This document shows, piece by piece, positions 26,453-36,440 of a stretch of 64,000 nt of DNA. Origin of the DNA: Chthonomonas calidirosea T49 (GTDB taxonomy: Bacteria; Armatimonadota; Chthonomonadetes; Chthonomonadales; Chthonomonadaceae); NCBI RefSeq assembly GCF_000427095.1, contig NC_021487.1:1928674-1992673 (forward strand), in the 5' to 3' direction. Made by a program: the position numbers and the translations under genes. The first letter of the stretch is position 1, and the number at the start of each line of letters is the position of its first letter. The notes beneath the pieces are model-generated. The model was not told the DNA's origin. It searched no databases and saw nothing but the letters and a program-made list of their open reading frames with translations.

Positions 26453-27802
26453 TTACGTGGTGACTTCCGCTCCGATGACCTCTTCCAGAGGCAACTGCGT
26501 CGTCCCATGAGCGGCGCCGCGCCGTCCCCGCATGACCACCTCGACTAGGTTCATAGGGCAGAAGGGCCCACACATGCTGCAGGCTTTGGTTTTTGTGCCA
26601 CGCGCCTCGTACATCGCCCGCGCCTCCTCGGGGAAGAGGGCCAGCTCGAACTGTTTCTGCCAATCGAGCCGATACCGCGCCTCGCTCATCTGGCGGTTGC
26701 GCTCCCAGTCGGCTTTATTGCCGCGCGCGACATCGGCGATATGCGCAGCCAGCTTAAAGGCGATGACCCCCTCTTTCACATGCTCCACCGTCGGCAGCCC
26801 CAAATGTTCGGCAGGAGTGAGGTAGCAAAGCATGTCGGCGCCATGCCAACCGGCCACGGCCCCTCCGATAGCGCCCACAATGTGATCAAATGCCGCACCG
26901 GTATCTATGGGCAGCATTCCCAAAATGTAGAAGGGGGCGTGGCGTGTCAGCTTCTTCTGGATCTGCACGTTGGTCTGTATCTCGTTGAGAGGAATATGCC
27001 CCGGCCCTTCGACCATCGCCTGCACACCCGCTCGTCGAGAGCGCTCCACGAGCTCTCCAATCAGCAAGAGCTCTTGAATTTGCGGGCGATCGGTGGCATC
27101 GTCAAGCGACCCCGGCCGAAGGCCATCTCCCAGAGAAAGGGTCATGTCGTAGGTTCGCGCGATGTCCAGCAGATCATCAAAGCGCTCCCAAAGCGGGTTT
27201 TCCTCCTCACGCTTCAGCATCCAGGCGGCCAAAAGTCCGCCACCACGCGACACAATGCCCGTGGTGCGGTGCGTGTTTTGGTAGCGCATTAACGCCTCGC
27301 GGGTCACACCGCAGTGCACGGTGATGTAGTCCACCCCAGACTTCCCATGCTCCTCGATAACCTCAAACAGTTCATCGGCAGTCATATCGAAGAAGCTCTT
27401 GCGTTTGGCCGCGCGAAACTCGGCCTCATAGATAGGCACGGTGCCAAGGGGAACGGTGCTCGCTTCCAGAGTTCTCTGCCGAATGGCGGCGATATCTCCG
27501 CCCGTGGAGAGATCCATCACCGTGTCAGCACCGTACTGAATGGCCACTTTTACCTTTTCTACCTCTTCGTCCGGGTGGACATAGTCGTAGGAGGTGCCCA
27601 GGTTCGCGTTAATTTTTACGCGCATCCCTTCCCCAATAGCGGTGAAGTGGCTGAGAGTTGTATGGTTTGGATTGGCCGGAATAACCACACGTCCGGCTGC
27701 AACCTGCTCACGAACAAACTCCGGTGAAACGCCTTCGCGCTCCGCCACATAGGCCATCTGTTCGGTAATATGGCCTTTTCTTGCTGCCTCTAACTGCGTC
27801 AT
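26453..27802 (-). CDS. thiC: Phosphomethylpyrimidine synthase ThiC
   Basis: 449 aa radical SAM enzyme that converts aminoimidazole ribotide to HMP-P. It belongs to the shorter class without the extended N-terminal domain. Conserved blocks: [27 protein letters not shown]-type [29 protein letters not shown] and [11 protein letters not shown]. The C-terminal cluster motif is CSMCGPFC (CX2CX3C), one residue shorter than the CX2CX4C of the long class. The start overlaps the thiO stop by ATGA. Confidence 0.96.
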   Translation of the reverse strand: MTQLEAARKGHITEQMAYVAEREGVSPEFVREQVAAGRVVIPANPNHTTLSHFTAIGEGMRVKINANLGTSYDYVHPDEEVEKVKVAIQYGADTVMDLSTGGDIAAIRQRTLEASTVPLGTVPIYEAEFRAAKRKSFFDMTADELFEVIEEHGKSGVDYITVHCGVTREALMRYQNTHRTTGIVSRGGGLLAAWMLKREEENPLWERFDDLLDIARTYDMTLSLGDGLRPGSLDDATDRPQIQELLLIGELVERSRRAGVQAMVEGPGHIPLNEIQTNVQIQKKLTRHAPFYILGMLPIDTGAAFDHIVGAIGGAVAGWHGADMLCYLTPAEHLGLPTVEHVKEGVIAFKLAAHIADVARGNKADWERNRQMSEARYRLDWQKQFELALFPEEARAMYEARGTKTKACSMCGPFCPMNLVEVVMRGRRGAAHGTTQLPLEEVIGAEVTT

Positions 27803-28782
27803 CCTCTACTCCTCCTCGGGGAAACCCCCAAAATGGATCTTGCGATACGTTGTGCGGTTGCTGGAGCTAACAAAACCCCATTACGTCCGTGCCCCGTGGC
27901 GGCATATAGGCCCGAGGCGATCTCGCCTACCTGTAGCGTCCCCATGGGGCGATAGCCCCATAAAAGCGCCCCTATAGGGGCCGTTTCGAGGTGTGGAACA
28001 TGGTTGTGCACAAAGGAGATAAGCCATTGAAGCCCGATGAGGTCTACTCCGGGACGCCACCCTTCCCGTTGGGTAGCCCCCACGTAAAGTCCTCCATCTC
28101 GTGGGAGAAGATAGCCCTCTTCAAAGAACAAAGGAATCGTCGGAGGTGCTGTTTCGAGCCACATTGCTTCCCCCTTCACCGGCTGCACCCCTAATCCGAA
28201 ACGCCCCGACCAAGCGCCTGTTGCCAAAACGATGTGAGAACCGAGCAAAGCTCCTCTATCGGTCTCCACCCTCCCTGGTGTCACCAACAGGGCTTCGGCA
28301 CGAAGCACCAGCCCGCCCATCCGTTGAAAGGCCTGCCATAACGCCTCTTTCAGACGCAGCGGATGCACATAACCGCCCGGATAAGATCGGCCTCGCAGGT
28401 TTAGAGAGGCCAGAGATGGCCATACCGATAAGTGATCCTCACCCCCCGGCATAACAAGGCCGGTTCCTTCTAACGAGAAGGGCACAGCAATGCCGGTCTG
28501 TTCCTGGAGCTCTGCAACTAGAGCAGGGTAAAGCGCGATGCTCTCCTCCGCCCATTCAAGGAGTTCGCCAGCGAGGCCTTCCGGATAGGGAGCCAACATA
28601 CCCGCGGAGGCGCGGGTCGCCTCGCCTTCAAAACCGGCATCGAGCATTATCACCTCGGCTCCAGCTCGACGAAGAGTATAGGCGATGAGGCTCCCGATAA
28701 TGCCGCCCCCGACGATGATCACCTCATGGTGGTGAGAGAACACCTCTAACGAGATAGATGGCAAGACATCCGCTTGGGTCAT
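27799..28782 (-). CDS. thiO: Glycine oxidase ThiO
   Basis: 327 aa from ATG 28782, overlapping the thiG stop by ATGA; longer open frame upstream lies inside thiG. FAD-dependent amino acid oxidase that makes the dehydroglycine used by ThiG. The Rossmann motif [21 protein letters not shown] is at residues about 20-40. [11 protein letters not shown] follows, and [32 protein letters not shown] is the C-terminal FAD-contacting region (two segments of less than 20 residues each side of the ATGHGRNG core). An oxidase of this type points to aerobic thiamine synthesis. Confidence 0.93.
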   Translation of the reverse strand: MTQADVLPSISLEVFSHHHEVIIVGGGIIGSLIAYTLRRAGAEVIMLDAGFEGEATRASAGMLAPYPEGLAGELLEWAEESIALYPALVAELQEQTGIAVPFSLEGTGLVMPGGEDHLSVWPSLASLNLRGRSYPGGYVHPLRLKEALWQAFQRMGGLVLRAEALLVTPGRVETDRGALLGSHIVLATGAWSGRFGLGVQPVKGEAMWLETAPPTIPLFFEEGYLLPRDGGLYVGATQREGWRPGVDLIGLQWLISFVHNHVPHLETAPIGALLWGYRPMGTLQVGEIASGLYAATGHGRNGVLLAPATAQRIARSILGVSPRRSRG

Positions 28783-29576
28783 ACGGGGGCCTCCGGCTGC
28801 ACTAGCGGCACCCCTACCACGGGACTGCTTGGACTGGCCGTTTCCCGAGCGGTCATAGGCCCGGCAAGATAGGCTTTCCGACCTGCCTCCACAGCCATAC
28901 GAAAGGCGGCTGCCATCGCCACGGGGTCTTTTGCTTCTGCAATGGCCGTGTTCACCAACACGGCATCGGCTCCTAATTCCATCACCTCCGCAGCGTGCGA
29001 GGGAAGCCCCAACCCAGCATCTATAACGATAGGGGGTAGCTGATCCCGCAGACGCAGAAACACCTCGATCAGCGCTCGGGTCTTCACTCCCCAACCCGAT
29101 CCGATGGGGGCGGCCAACGGCATGACCGTGGCACATCCGATGGCCCCAAGTTTTGTTGCAAGAACCGGATCGGGGCCGATGTAGGGCAGCACGATGAACC
29201 CCTCCTGCAGCAGAATCTTGGCTGCGTGATAGGTTTCTATGGGATCGGGAAGCAGATACAGCGGGTCGGGTATGACCTCAAGCTTCACCCAGTTCTCGCC
29301 GGTTAAGGCGCGACCAAGACGGGCAATACGAACCGCCTCCTCTGCCGTTTTCGCCCCGGCCGTATTAGGCAGTAGATGATATTTACCCATCACCTCCTCT
29401 AGAAGCCCCTGATGCCCTGGCGCGCCGATCTCTACCCGCCGAATCGAGACGGTCACTATCTCGGCACCGGAGGCCTCTAGGGCATCCCGCATAACGCCCC
29501 GATCGTGATATTTGCCTGTGCCCACGATAAGGCGGCTTCGAAATGTTTGGTTCGCGATAACCAATGAGTCGGACAC
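28779..29576 (-). CDS. thiG: Thiazole synthase ThiG
   Basis: 265 aa, from a GTG at 29576 with AAGGAGGAGATC directly upstream. It forms the thiazole phosphate from DXP, dehydroglycine and ThiS thiocarboxylate. [11 protein letters not shown] lies near the N-terminus. The Schiff-base lysine is in [51 protein letters not shown] and [19 protein letters not shown] follow. The annotated thiS frame runs 100 bp into this gene, see thiS. Confidence 0.95.
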   Translation of the reverse strand: MSDSLVIANQTFRSRLIVGTGKYHDRGVMRDALEASGAEIVTVSIRRVEIGAPGHQGLLEEVMGKYHLLPNTAGAKTAEEAVRIARLGRALTGENWVKLEVIPDPLYLLPDPIETYHAAKILLQEGFIVLPYIGPDPVLATKLGAIGCATVMPLAAPIGSGWGVKTRALIEVFLRLRDQLPPIVIDAGLGLPSHAAEVMELGADAVLVNTAIAEAKDPVAMAAAFRMAVEAGRKAYLAGPMTARETASPSSPVVGVPLVQPEAPV

Positions 29577-29809
29577 GATCTCCTCCTTGTCAGGTGAGGC
29601 CCGAACGCTAGGCCCCTACCCCCTTGCATCAACGTCACTATCTCCACCACATCGCCTTCTTTCAAAGGTTCTAAAGGCAGTTTGCCGCGAGGATACACGG
29701 TCTCATTCACCAAAACGGCAACCAGTTGCGGATTTAGCTGAAGCTCTTTCAACAGCTCTTCCAACGTTTTGCCAGCGGCCTGGCGCGGTTCCCCGTTTAC
29801 GTAGACCAT
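29477..29809 (-). CDS. thiS: ThiS sulfur carrier with abnormal C-terminal extension (probable single-base indel)
   Basis: The first 64 residues are a normal ThiS ([10 protein letters not shown] ... EIVTLMQGG). Function requires this Gly-Gly to be the C-terminus, yet the frame continues for 46 more residues into thiG. The coding strand reads CAA GGG GGT AGG: a G5 run (plus strand C5 at 29619-29623). One more G would give CAA GGG GGG TAG, an immediate stop after Gly-Gly at 29616. The extension has no family resemblance and uses the thiG region in another frame. A sequence error or recent deletion is by far the simplest reading. Confidence 0.85.
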   Translation of the reverse strand: MVYVNGEPRQAAGKTLEELLKELQLNPQLVAVLVNETVYPRGKLPLEPLKEGDVVEIVTLMQGGRGLAFGPHLTRRRSCPTHWLSRTKHFEAALSWAQANITIGALCGMP

Positions 29810-30424
29810 CGTTCAAGCTCCTCCTTCATAGCACGCGCAGCTTTTTGCGGGCTGTCTGCATCGTAGATAGCTCGCACCACGACAATCCGCCGTGCGCCTG
29901 CTTCAAGCACTTGGGGAAGGTTTGTTATCTGGATGCCCCCGATGGCATACCAAACGGTTTGCTGGGAAAGGTTTTGAGCGGCCCAGCGCACATACTCCAG
30001 CCCTGCTGCAGGGCGTCCCAACTTCGTGGGGGTCTCCCACACTGGCCCGATAGAGAGGTAATCGGCCTCTTCCACAAGAGCCCTTTGCGCCTGTTCGGGA
30101 GCATGAGTGCTACGACCAACGATCCCTTGGAAGAAACGACGCGCCTGTTGAGGCGTCAGATCACTTTGACCTACATGAACGCCATCCGGCCCCAAGCAGC
30201 ACCGCGAGGTCGGGGCGATCGTTGAGCACAAAGGGAATTCGATAACGACGACATAGCGAGAGAAGCTTCTCACCGAGATGGAGAATAGGCAGAGCGTCCC
30301 AGTCTTTAGCCCGCAACTGAAGAGTGTCTACACCTCCGTTGAGGGCGGCCTCGGCACGTGCTAAAATCTCCGACTCGCCCTGACCGGGGCGCGGTGTGAT
30401 CACCAAATAGAGACGACCTAACAT
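29797..30424 (-). pseudogene. thiE: Thiamine phosphate synthase ThiE, frameshifted as given
   Basis: The N-terminal half is in one frame from ATG 30424 (GRLYLVITPRPG, VDTLQLRAKD, IPFVLNDRPDLAVLLGA) and then runs to a stop at 30161. The C-terminal half is in another frame, from DGVHVGQSDLTPQQARR through LSIGPVWETPTKLGRP and YAIGGI to the stop at 29797. The two join exactly at LLGA|DGVHVG. The coding strand there reads GGGGCCGGATGGC (plus strand about 30184-30195), where one base too many breaks the frame. Intact, it would be about 208 aa, the normal ThiE length. It joins HMP-PP and thiazole phosphate to thiamine phosphate. Confidence 0.87.
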
Positions 30425-30429
30425 ACGAA

Positions 30430-30463
30430 CACCTCCCAGATCGTTTCACCGAGCTGGGAGGTG
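30430..30463 (-). promoter_or_regulatory. Shine-Dalgarno-sequestering hairpin of the TPP riboswitch
   Basis: CACCTCCCAG (plus strand complement at 30454-30463) can pair over 10 perfect base pairs with CTGGGAGGTG (30430-30439), the thiE ribosome-binding site. The neighbouring ATGGC can instead pair with GCCATGG at the 3' end of the aptamer. This is a translation-controlling expression platform. Confidence 0.8.
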
Positions 30464-30495
30464 CCATGAAAACAACGGATAAGAGATGCTTTTAC

Positions 30496-30588
30496 CATGG
30501 CTTCCCTCCGCCGGTACTAACCGGATCAGGTTCCAAGGGTTGCCGGGGTCACCCGGCTCTCAGCTCCTCTTTGGAGCACCCCCTAGCC
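30496..30588 (-). ncRNA. TPP riboswitch (THI element)
   Basis: Read on the minus strand it has GGGGGTGCT at the 5' side, the pyrimidine-sensing GAGCTGAGA, then ACCC-TTGG-AACCTGATC-CGG-TTAGTACCGGCG and AGGGAA. These are the conserved blocks of the thiamine pyrophosphate aptamer. It lies 72 nt upstream of thiE and controls the thiE-S-G-O-C-D operon. Confidence 0.96.
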
Positions 30589-30669
30589 CTCTATTTATTT
30601 ATAAATGCCTGGTTTCGACCCCGCTCATATGGGAGAGCCTGAAAAGCGGTGTCTTCACCACATACATCT

Positions 30670-30700
30670 ATTATAACACAGGCAGCGGCGAAAAAGTCAC
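30670..30700 (-). promoter_or_regulatory. Thiamine operon promoter
   Basis: On the minus strand TATAAT (30675-30670) with a weak -35, GTGACT (30700-30695), 19 bp away. It is positioned about 80 nt before the TPP aptamer. The stretch from here to plsC (30701-30823) shows no gene. Confidence 0.55.
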
Positions 30701-30823
30701 ACCTAATCGGAAAAAATTTTTTTGGCCACTTTTTTGTGACAACCACTTGAGCCTCGTACGGCGACAACCCTCGCGAGGAGAAGAGTGAAGCTTTGACCCT
30801 ACCTCCGCGCGCAGAACAACACT

Positions 30824-31531
30824 CTATGAGAGGGATTCCGTGGTCGGCGTCTCCCCACCTACTGCTTTGTTTTCAGGGGTATCCTCGGTGAAAGGAGGAT
30901 AAGGCTGGTTCTCAAGCAGCGCCTTCACAATAGCGCGAAGTCGCTCCGCGCCTTTCTCCAAACGCTCTCGCTTTTTCAGCCCCCTTAGTAGCTCCTCTAG
31001 CAGGATTGGCCTACCGAACCGTACCACAACGGGCCTGCGCGTCGGCCTTGGAATCAGCTTTCCGTAGGGCAGCAGTTGGTCTGTACCGATAAGAGCTACC
31101 GGTAAAATGGGAGCACCCGCCCTTTCCGCCACTAAGATCACCCCTGGCAGAAAAGGTTGAAGCTGCCCATCCTCGCTCAGCTTGCCCTCAGGAAAGATCA
31201 CAACTGCCTCACCCTGCTTCAACAGCTCCTCCGCCTGCCGTAAGGCCGCGAGATCGGCCGAGTAGCGCTTAACGGGAAAGGCATGAAATAGGCGAAGAAT
31301 GTAGCGAAGAAAACGCGTCTGGAACAGTTCGGACTTGGCCATACCCCAGCAAGGGCGTTTCAACGCAAGATAGATCGTAGGGCCGTCGGCATCGCTGATG
31401 TGGTTTGGGGCTACGAGCACGCCCCCTTTCCGAGGAACGTTTTCGGCGCCCTCTATTTTCAACCCGCCGAAAAGAGCGTAGAGGGAACGCAACAGCAGCC
31501 AGGCGATCGCCCAGATAATCCAATAAAGCAT
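30824..31531 (-). CDS. plsC: 1-acyl-sn-glycerol-3-phosphate acyltransferase (PlsC family)
   Basis: 235 aa membrane-associated acyltransferase that makes phosphatidic acid from lysophosphatidic acid. N-terminal membrane helix (IIWAIAWLLLRSLYALFGG). Motif I NHISDAD (Hx4D), motif II region FHAFPVKRYSAD, motif III FPEGKLSEDGQL and motif IV APILPVALIGTDQLLP are all visible. The C-terminus is polar and low-complexity. It stands between the thiamine operon and gltB, about 140 bp from the latter's terminator side. Confidence 0.92.
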   Translation of the reverse strand: MLYWIIWAIAWLLLRSLYALFGGLKIEGAENVPRKGGVLVAPNHISDADGPTIYLALKRPCWGMAKSELFQTRFLRYILRLFHAFPVKRYSADLAALRQAEELLKQGEAVVIFPEGKLSEDGQLQPFLPGVILVAERAGAPILPVALIGTDQLLPYGKLIPRPTRRPVVVRFGRPILLEELLRGLKKRERLEKGAERLRAIVKALLENQPYPPFTEDTPENKAVGGETPTTESLS

Positions 31532-31610
31532 GTCCTACCTTTTGCAATGGATTTGGATGTTATTTTAGCCTATAGCAACGCCATCTCCCAATTACTATTT
31601 GAAGACTCAC

Positions 31611-31640
31611 AAAAAGCGCTCGGAGCACGGCTCCGAGCGC
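31611..31640 (-). terminator. Intrinsic terminator behind gltB
   Basis: Perfect 11-bp stem (GCGCTCGGAGC/GCTCCGAGCGC, 31616-31626 and 31630-31640) with a 3-nt loop. On the minus strand it is followed by T5 (31615-31611). Confidence 0.88.
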
Positions 31641-31668
31641 CCAAAGGAACGACTAACGGGACTCTTTC

Positions 31669-34600
31669 CTAAGCGCTAACGCCAGCAGCCTCGGCGGTCT
31701 GTGTTGCACTGAGGGCACGCTGTTGAAGCACACGCCGATATTCCAAAGAGACAACCTTCACAAACTGAGAAAGCGCCTCCTCCCAGCGTTCAAGCAGAGC
31801 GGCGGCCCGATCACTCCCCGTATAACGGTAGTGATTCTCAACAAGCTCGCGAACCAATGCGATATCGCGTTCTTCACGCAAAGGCTCCAGCTCCGTAAGC
31901 CCGTGATTAAGGTTACAACGCAGGTGGAACGTGCCGTCGGGGTCCCATACAAACGCTTCACCTCCGCTCATACCGGCAGCAAAGTTGCGCCCAGTGCGCC
32001 CTAGCACGACCACAACCCCACCGGTCATATACTCACAGCCGTGGTCGCCCGTGCCCTCCACCACAGCGACAGCGCCGCTGTTGCGCACGCAGAACCGCTC
32101 CCCAACGACACCACGCAGATACACCTCTCCGCTCGTGGCCCCATAAAGGATGGTGTTGCCGGCCACAATGTTTTCAGCTGGGTCGAAGGGCGACTCTTTG
32201 GGCGGGTAGACGATGATACGGCCACCCGATAGCCCTTTGCCGAGATAGTCGTTGGCATCCCCCTCCAGCTCGAACGTAACTCCAGGTACGAGGAAGGCCC
32301 CAAACGACTGTCCAGCGGAGCCGTTGAATTTGAAATGGATGGTGTCGTCCGGAAGTCCTTTTGCCCCATATTTAAGAGCGATCTTGCCGGAAAGCATGGC
32401 ACCGGTAGCTCGATTGCTATTTCGAATAGGCAACTCAGCGCGTACACACTCCTGACGCTCCAAAGCGGGCTGCGCCAAAGCGATGAGTTTATGGTCGAGC
32501 ACATTTTCCAAGCCGTGATCCTGCTTCATCACGCAGCGCACCGGCACGTTTTTATCCACCTCCGGCATTGTCAGCAACGGCGTGAGGTCGAGATTGTAGG
32601 CCTTCCAGTGATCTATAGCCGGCTGCACATCGAGCATATCCGTCCGGCCCACCATCTCGTCCACGGTGCGGAATCCCAGCTGTGCCATGATCTCTCGTAG
32701 CTCCTCGGCTACAAAGAAGAAGAAGTTTATGACATGCTCGGGCTGGCCTGCAAATCGCTGGCGCAACACGGGGTCTTGTGTGGCAATACCTACAGGGCAA
32801 GTGCCGAGATGACAGACCCGCATCATAATGCAGCCCATGGCCACAAGCGGCGCGCTAGCGAAGCCAAACTCCTCGGCGCCAAGCAGGGCAGCAATGGCCA
32901 CATCGCGCCCCGTTTTCAGCTGCCCATCGGTTTGTAGACGTACGCGCCCACGCAGATTGTTCTTCACCAGAACCTGTTGGGTCTCGGCCAGACCGAGCTC
33001 CCAAGGGATACCAGCATGTTTAATGCTGGAAAGTGGCGAGGCGCCCGTACCTCCATCATGCCCACTTATGAGGATGTGGTCGGCGTGCGCCTTTGCAACT
33101 CCGGCTGCTACCGTTCCCACGCCAACCTCGGCCACCAGCTTTACCGATATACGCGCGTTTGGATTGGCATTTTTTAGGTCAAAAATGAGCTGAGCCAGGT
33201 CTTCTATTGAGTAGATGTCGTGATGGGGCGGCGGCGAAATTAGTGTAACACCGGGCGTGGTATGACGAATACGGGCAATATATTCATCCACCTTGTGCCC
33301 AGGCAGCTCCCCTCCTTCACCGGGCTTAGCGCCTTGCGCCATCTTGATCTGCAGTTCATCGGCGTTGACGAGATACTCGGTCGTCACACCGAAACGCGCG
33401 GAAGCGACCTGCTTAATGGCGCTGCGGCGGCTATCGCCGTTCGGATCAGGGATGTAGCGCACGGGGTCCTCTCCGCCTTCTCCGGTATTGCTCTTTCCGC
33501 CAATGCGATTCATGGCAATGGCGAGGGTTTCGTGCGCCTCACGGCTAATAGAACCTAGCGACATGGCGCCGGTTACAAAGCGCTTCACGATCTCTTTGGC
33601 CGGCTCAACCTCTTCAATGGGAATAGGATTGCCGGGCTTGAAGCGGAACAGGCCGCGCAAGGTAGCCCGATTCACGCTCTGATCGTTGGCCAAACGCGAG
33701 AACTCTTTAAAGTCCTTATAGCTATTGCGCCGAACGGCGATCTGAAGGGTCGCGATGGTGTCGGGATTATACTGGTGATATTCACCGTAGCGGCGCCATT
33801 GGTACTGCCCGCCCGGATCAAGCTCAAGGGTTTCGGGTATCTCTTGAGGCGGATAGGCATAGTGATGCCGGGCAAGCGCCTCTCGCTGAATCTCCTTTAG
33901 CCCAATTCCACCGAGGCGGCTGGGCGTCCCCGTGAAGTAGCGATCCACAAGCTCCTGCCCAAGACCGATGGCCTCAAAGATTTGGGCGCCGCGATAGCTT
34001 TGCAGGGTGGAGATGCCCATCTTGGCAAACGTTTTCAGCAACCCTTTGTTTACCGCTTTGATGTAGTTTTTAATGGCTTTATCGAGCGGCAAATCCTGCG
34101 GCAACATCGATCGCCGATACATATCTTCCAGCGTCTCGAACGCGAGGTAGGGGTTGATGGCGCTGGCTCCGTAGCCTATGAGCAGCGCAAAGTGCATCAC
34201 CTCGCGCGCCTCGCCCGTTTCGATGATCAACCCCGCTTGGGTGCGGGTGCCTTCACGAATAAGATGATGATGTACTCCGGAGGTGGCCAGTAGTGCTGGA
34301 ATCGGAGCATGCTCGGCATCTACCTCCCTGTCGGAGAGGATAAGGAAGCTTACACCGTCGGCAACAGCACGTGAAGCCTGCTCGCAAAGCCTCTCCAGTG
34401 CCTTCTCTAACCCGTTCTCCTCTTTAACAGAGAAAACGGCCGAGAGGGTGATGGCCCGGAAATCGGGATGATTCACATGGCGGAGACGCTCCAACTCCAC
34501 GTTCGTGAGAATGGGCGATTCGAGTCGAAGCATCTTGGCATGTTCTGGCGTGGTGTCGAACAGGTTACCCTCTCGCCCAATGTAGTCGGTAAGCGACATG

Positions 34601-36228
34601 ACAAGGTCTTCCCGAATGGGGTCAATCGGCGGATTGGTAACCTGCGCAAAGAGCTGTTTGAAGTAGTTGTAAAGCAGTTGCGGTCGGTTGGAAAGCACCG
34701 CCAATGGGGTATCAGTGCCCATAGAGCCAAGCGGCTGCTCCCCGGTGGTGGCCATGGGCTGAAAGATAAACTTTAAGTCCTCCAACGTATAGCCAAAAAC
34801 GTTTTGGCGCGTGAGAATCGTTTTATGGTCAGAAGGCTTTGGTGGCGCCACATCGGGAAGCTGCTGAAGGGTAATGCGGTTCTGCTCCAGCCATTGCCGA
34901 TAAGGGTGTGCTGTCGCAATACTGTGTTTCAACTCCTCATCGCTGATAATGCGGCCTTGCTGCAGATCCACCAAGAACATTTTGCCGGGCTGTAGGCGTC
35001 CCTTTTCGACAATGTGCTCAGGGCCGATGTCAATGACGCCGGTTTCGGAGGCCATCACCACGAGGTCGTCATCGGTTACAAGATAGCGGGCGGGTCGTAG
35101 ACCGTTCCGATCGAGCACGGCTCCGATCACGCGCCCATCGGTGAAAGCAACGGCCGCCGGCCCATCCCATGGCTCCATCAGGCAGGCATGATATTCGTAA
35201 AAGGCCTTTTTATCAGGATCCATCAGATCGTTGCCATCCCAAGCCTCGGGGATGAGCATCATCATGGCGTGAGGGAGGCTACGACCGCTCAGCGTTAACA
35301 CTTCAAGAGCGTTGTCAAGGGTCGCCGAGTCGGAGCCGGAACGGTTGACCAGCGGCACAATCTTTTTGATGTCCTCGCCGAAAAGCGGGGAGCTGAGACG
35401 GGCTTCACGCGCGCGCATCCAGTTGCGGTTACCGCGCAAGGTGTTGATCTCCCCATTATGAGCAAGATAGCGATAGGGGTGAGCGAGATCCCACGATGGG
35501 AAGGTGTTGGTGGAGAATCGCTGATGCACCAGAGCCAATGCGGTAACCATATCGGGCGCATTGAGGTCTTGGTAGAAAGCGGCGATCTGATGAGCCAGCA
35601 GAAGCCCCTTATAGACCACAGTACGACAAGAGAGGCTGCAAACGTAGAAAAAGTGTTCTTGAGGCAGGCGCATCCGCGCGATCTCATTTTGGACGACCCG
35701 TCGAATCACGAACAGCTTGCGCTCAAACGCATCCTCGTCGGGCAGCTGTGGGTTGCGTTTAAGGAAAACTTGGCGAATGACCGGCTCGCACGAGCGCGCC
35801 AGCGAGCCGATTTTCGTGTTATCCACCGGCACGTCGCGCCACGCAATAACCGGCTGCCCCTCCTCTTGGGCCACGCGATCGATGATCCGCTCATAGCGTG
35901 TGCGCTCTTCCATATCGGGAGGAAGAAAGATCATTCCAACCCCATAGTGGCCGGGGGGTGGCAGCTCAACTCCTTGTGCGGCAAGCTCCCGTGCAAAGAA
36001 GGCATGAGGGATCTGGATCAGGATGCCAGCACCATCTCCAGTTTCGGGGTCACAACCACACGCCCCACGATGTACAAGGTTTTGGAGCACGCCTAGGCCT
36101 TTTTCAATAATGGCGTGCGATTTTTCCCCCTTGATATGCGCTACGAAACCAACACCACAGGCGTCATGTTCAAATTCGGGGTCATAGAGCCCCTCAGCAC
36201 GAGAGAACGAACCAAGTCTCTTCTGCAT
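31669..36228 (-). CDS. gltB: Glutamate synthase large subunit
   Basis: 1519 aa from ATG 36228, chosen because GGAGG lies 8 nt upstream; the frame is open to 36261. Cys24 in EHDACGVGF becomes the N-terminal nucleophile of the glutaminase domain after propeptide removal. The central domain and FMN-binding synthase domain follow ([36 protein letters not shown]). The 3Fe-4S site is [15 protein letters not shown]. The C-terminal beta-helix (GAxG-rich GXXGXXG) ends the protein. It makes two glutamates from glutamine and 2-oxoglutarate. No gltD small subunit is adjacent, so it may be ferredoxin-dependent or use a distant GltD. Confidence 0.96.
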   Translation of the reverse strand: MQKRLGSFSRAEGLYDPEFEHDACGVGFVAHIKGEKSHAIIEKGLGVLQNLVHRGACGCDPETGDGAGILIQIPHAFFARELAAQGVELPPPGHYGVGMIFLPPDMEERTRYERIIDRVAQEEGQPVIAWRDVPVDNTKIGSLARSCEPVIRQVFLKRNPQLPDEDAFERKLFVIRRVVQNEIARMRLPQEHFFYVCSLSCRTVVYKGLLLAHQIAAFYQDLNAPDMVTALALVHQRFSTNTFPSWDLAHPYRYLAHNGEINTLRGNRNWMRAREARLSSPLFGEDIKKIVPLVNRSGSDSATLDNALEVLTLSGRSLPHAMMMLIPEAWDGNDLMDPDKKAFYEYHACLMEPWDGPAAVAFTDGRVIGAVLDRNGLRPARYLVTDDDLVVMASETGVIDIGPEHIVEKGRLQPGKMFLVDLQQGRIISDEELKHSIATAHPYRQWLEQNRITLQQLPDVAPPKPSDHKTILTRQNVFGYTLEDLKFIFQPMATTGEQPLGSMGTDTPLAVLSNRPQLLYNYFKQLFAQVTNPPIDPIREDLVMSLTDYIGREGNLFDTTPEHAKMLRLESPILTNVELERLRHVNHPDFRAITLSAVFSVKEENGLEKALERLCEQASRAVADGVSFLILSDREVDAEHAPIPALLATSGVHHHLIREGTRTQAGLIIETGEAREVMHFALLIGYGASAINPYLAFETLEDMYRRSMLPQDLPLDKAIKNYIKAVNKGLLKTFAKMGISTLQSYRGAQIFEAIGLGQELVDRYFTGTPSRLGGIGLKEIQREALARHHYAYPPQEIPETLELDPGGQYQWRRYGEYHQYNPDTIATLQIAVRRNSYKDFKEFSRLANDQSVNRATLRGLFRFKPGNPIPIEEVEPAKEIVKRFVTGAMSLGSISREAHETLAIAMNRIGGKSNTGEGGEDPVRYIPDPNGDSRRSAIKQVASARFGVTTEYLVNADELQIKMAQGAKPGEGGELPGHKVDEYIARIRHTTPGVTLISPPPHHDIYSIEDLAQLIFDLKNANPNARISVKLVAEVGVGTVAAGVAKAHADHILISGHDGGTGASPLSSIKHAGIPWELGLAETQQVLVKNNLRGRVRLQTDGQLKTGRDVAIAALLGAEEFGFASAPLVAMGCIMMRVCHLGTCPVGIATQDPVLRQRFAGQPEHVINFFFFVAEELREIMAQLGFRTVDEMVGRTDMLDVQPAIDHWKAYNLDLTPLLTMPEVDKNVPVRCVMKQDHGLENVLDHKLIALAQPALERQECVRAELPIRNSNRATGAMLSGKIALKYGAKGLPDDTIHFKFNGSAGQSFGAFLVPGVTFELEGDANDYLGKGLSGGRIIVYPPKESPFDPAENIVAGNTILYGATSGEVYLRGVVGERFCVRNSGAVAVVEGTGDHGCEYMTGGVVVVLGRTGRNFAAGMSGGEAFVWDPDGTFHLRCNLNHGLTELEPLREERDIALVRELVENHYRYTGSDRAAALLERWEEALSQFVKVVSLEYRRVLQQRALSATQTAEAAGVSA

Positions 36229-36341
36229 TCGGTCTGCCTCCGTATGTTCACTTCCTACCACAGCTTACAAAAGCTGCTGCAAAAGCGAGGTCAACGCGCC
36301 GCATCGCGCCCCAAACTCACTCCAATGTGAAAAGGGAAAAA

Positions 36342-36371
36342 ATGTTAGCACAAGTTTGCCAAGAAAGTCAA
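36342..36371 (-). promoter_or_regulatory. gltB promoter
   Basis: On the minus strand TTGACT (36371-36366) and TAACAT (36347-36342), spacer 18 bp. Its -35 is only 5 bp from the -35 of the divergent proS promoter. Confidence 0.7.
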
Positions 36372-36376
36372 GTGTG

Positions 36377-36406
36377 TTGACGTGCATGTGCGCTGTAGTC
36401 TACAAT
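36377..36406 (+). promoter_or_regulatory. proS promoter
   Basis: TTGACG (36377-36382) and TACAAT (36401-36406), spacer 18 bp. Transcription would start near 36413, which excludes the in-frame ATG at 36405 as a start codon. Confidence 0.75.
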
Positions 36407-36440
36407 GTTCTCCTTAGCATTCTTGGAGAACGGAGAAACT

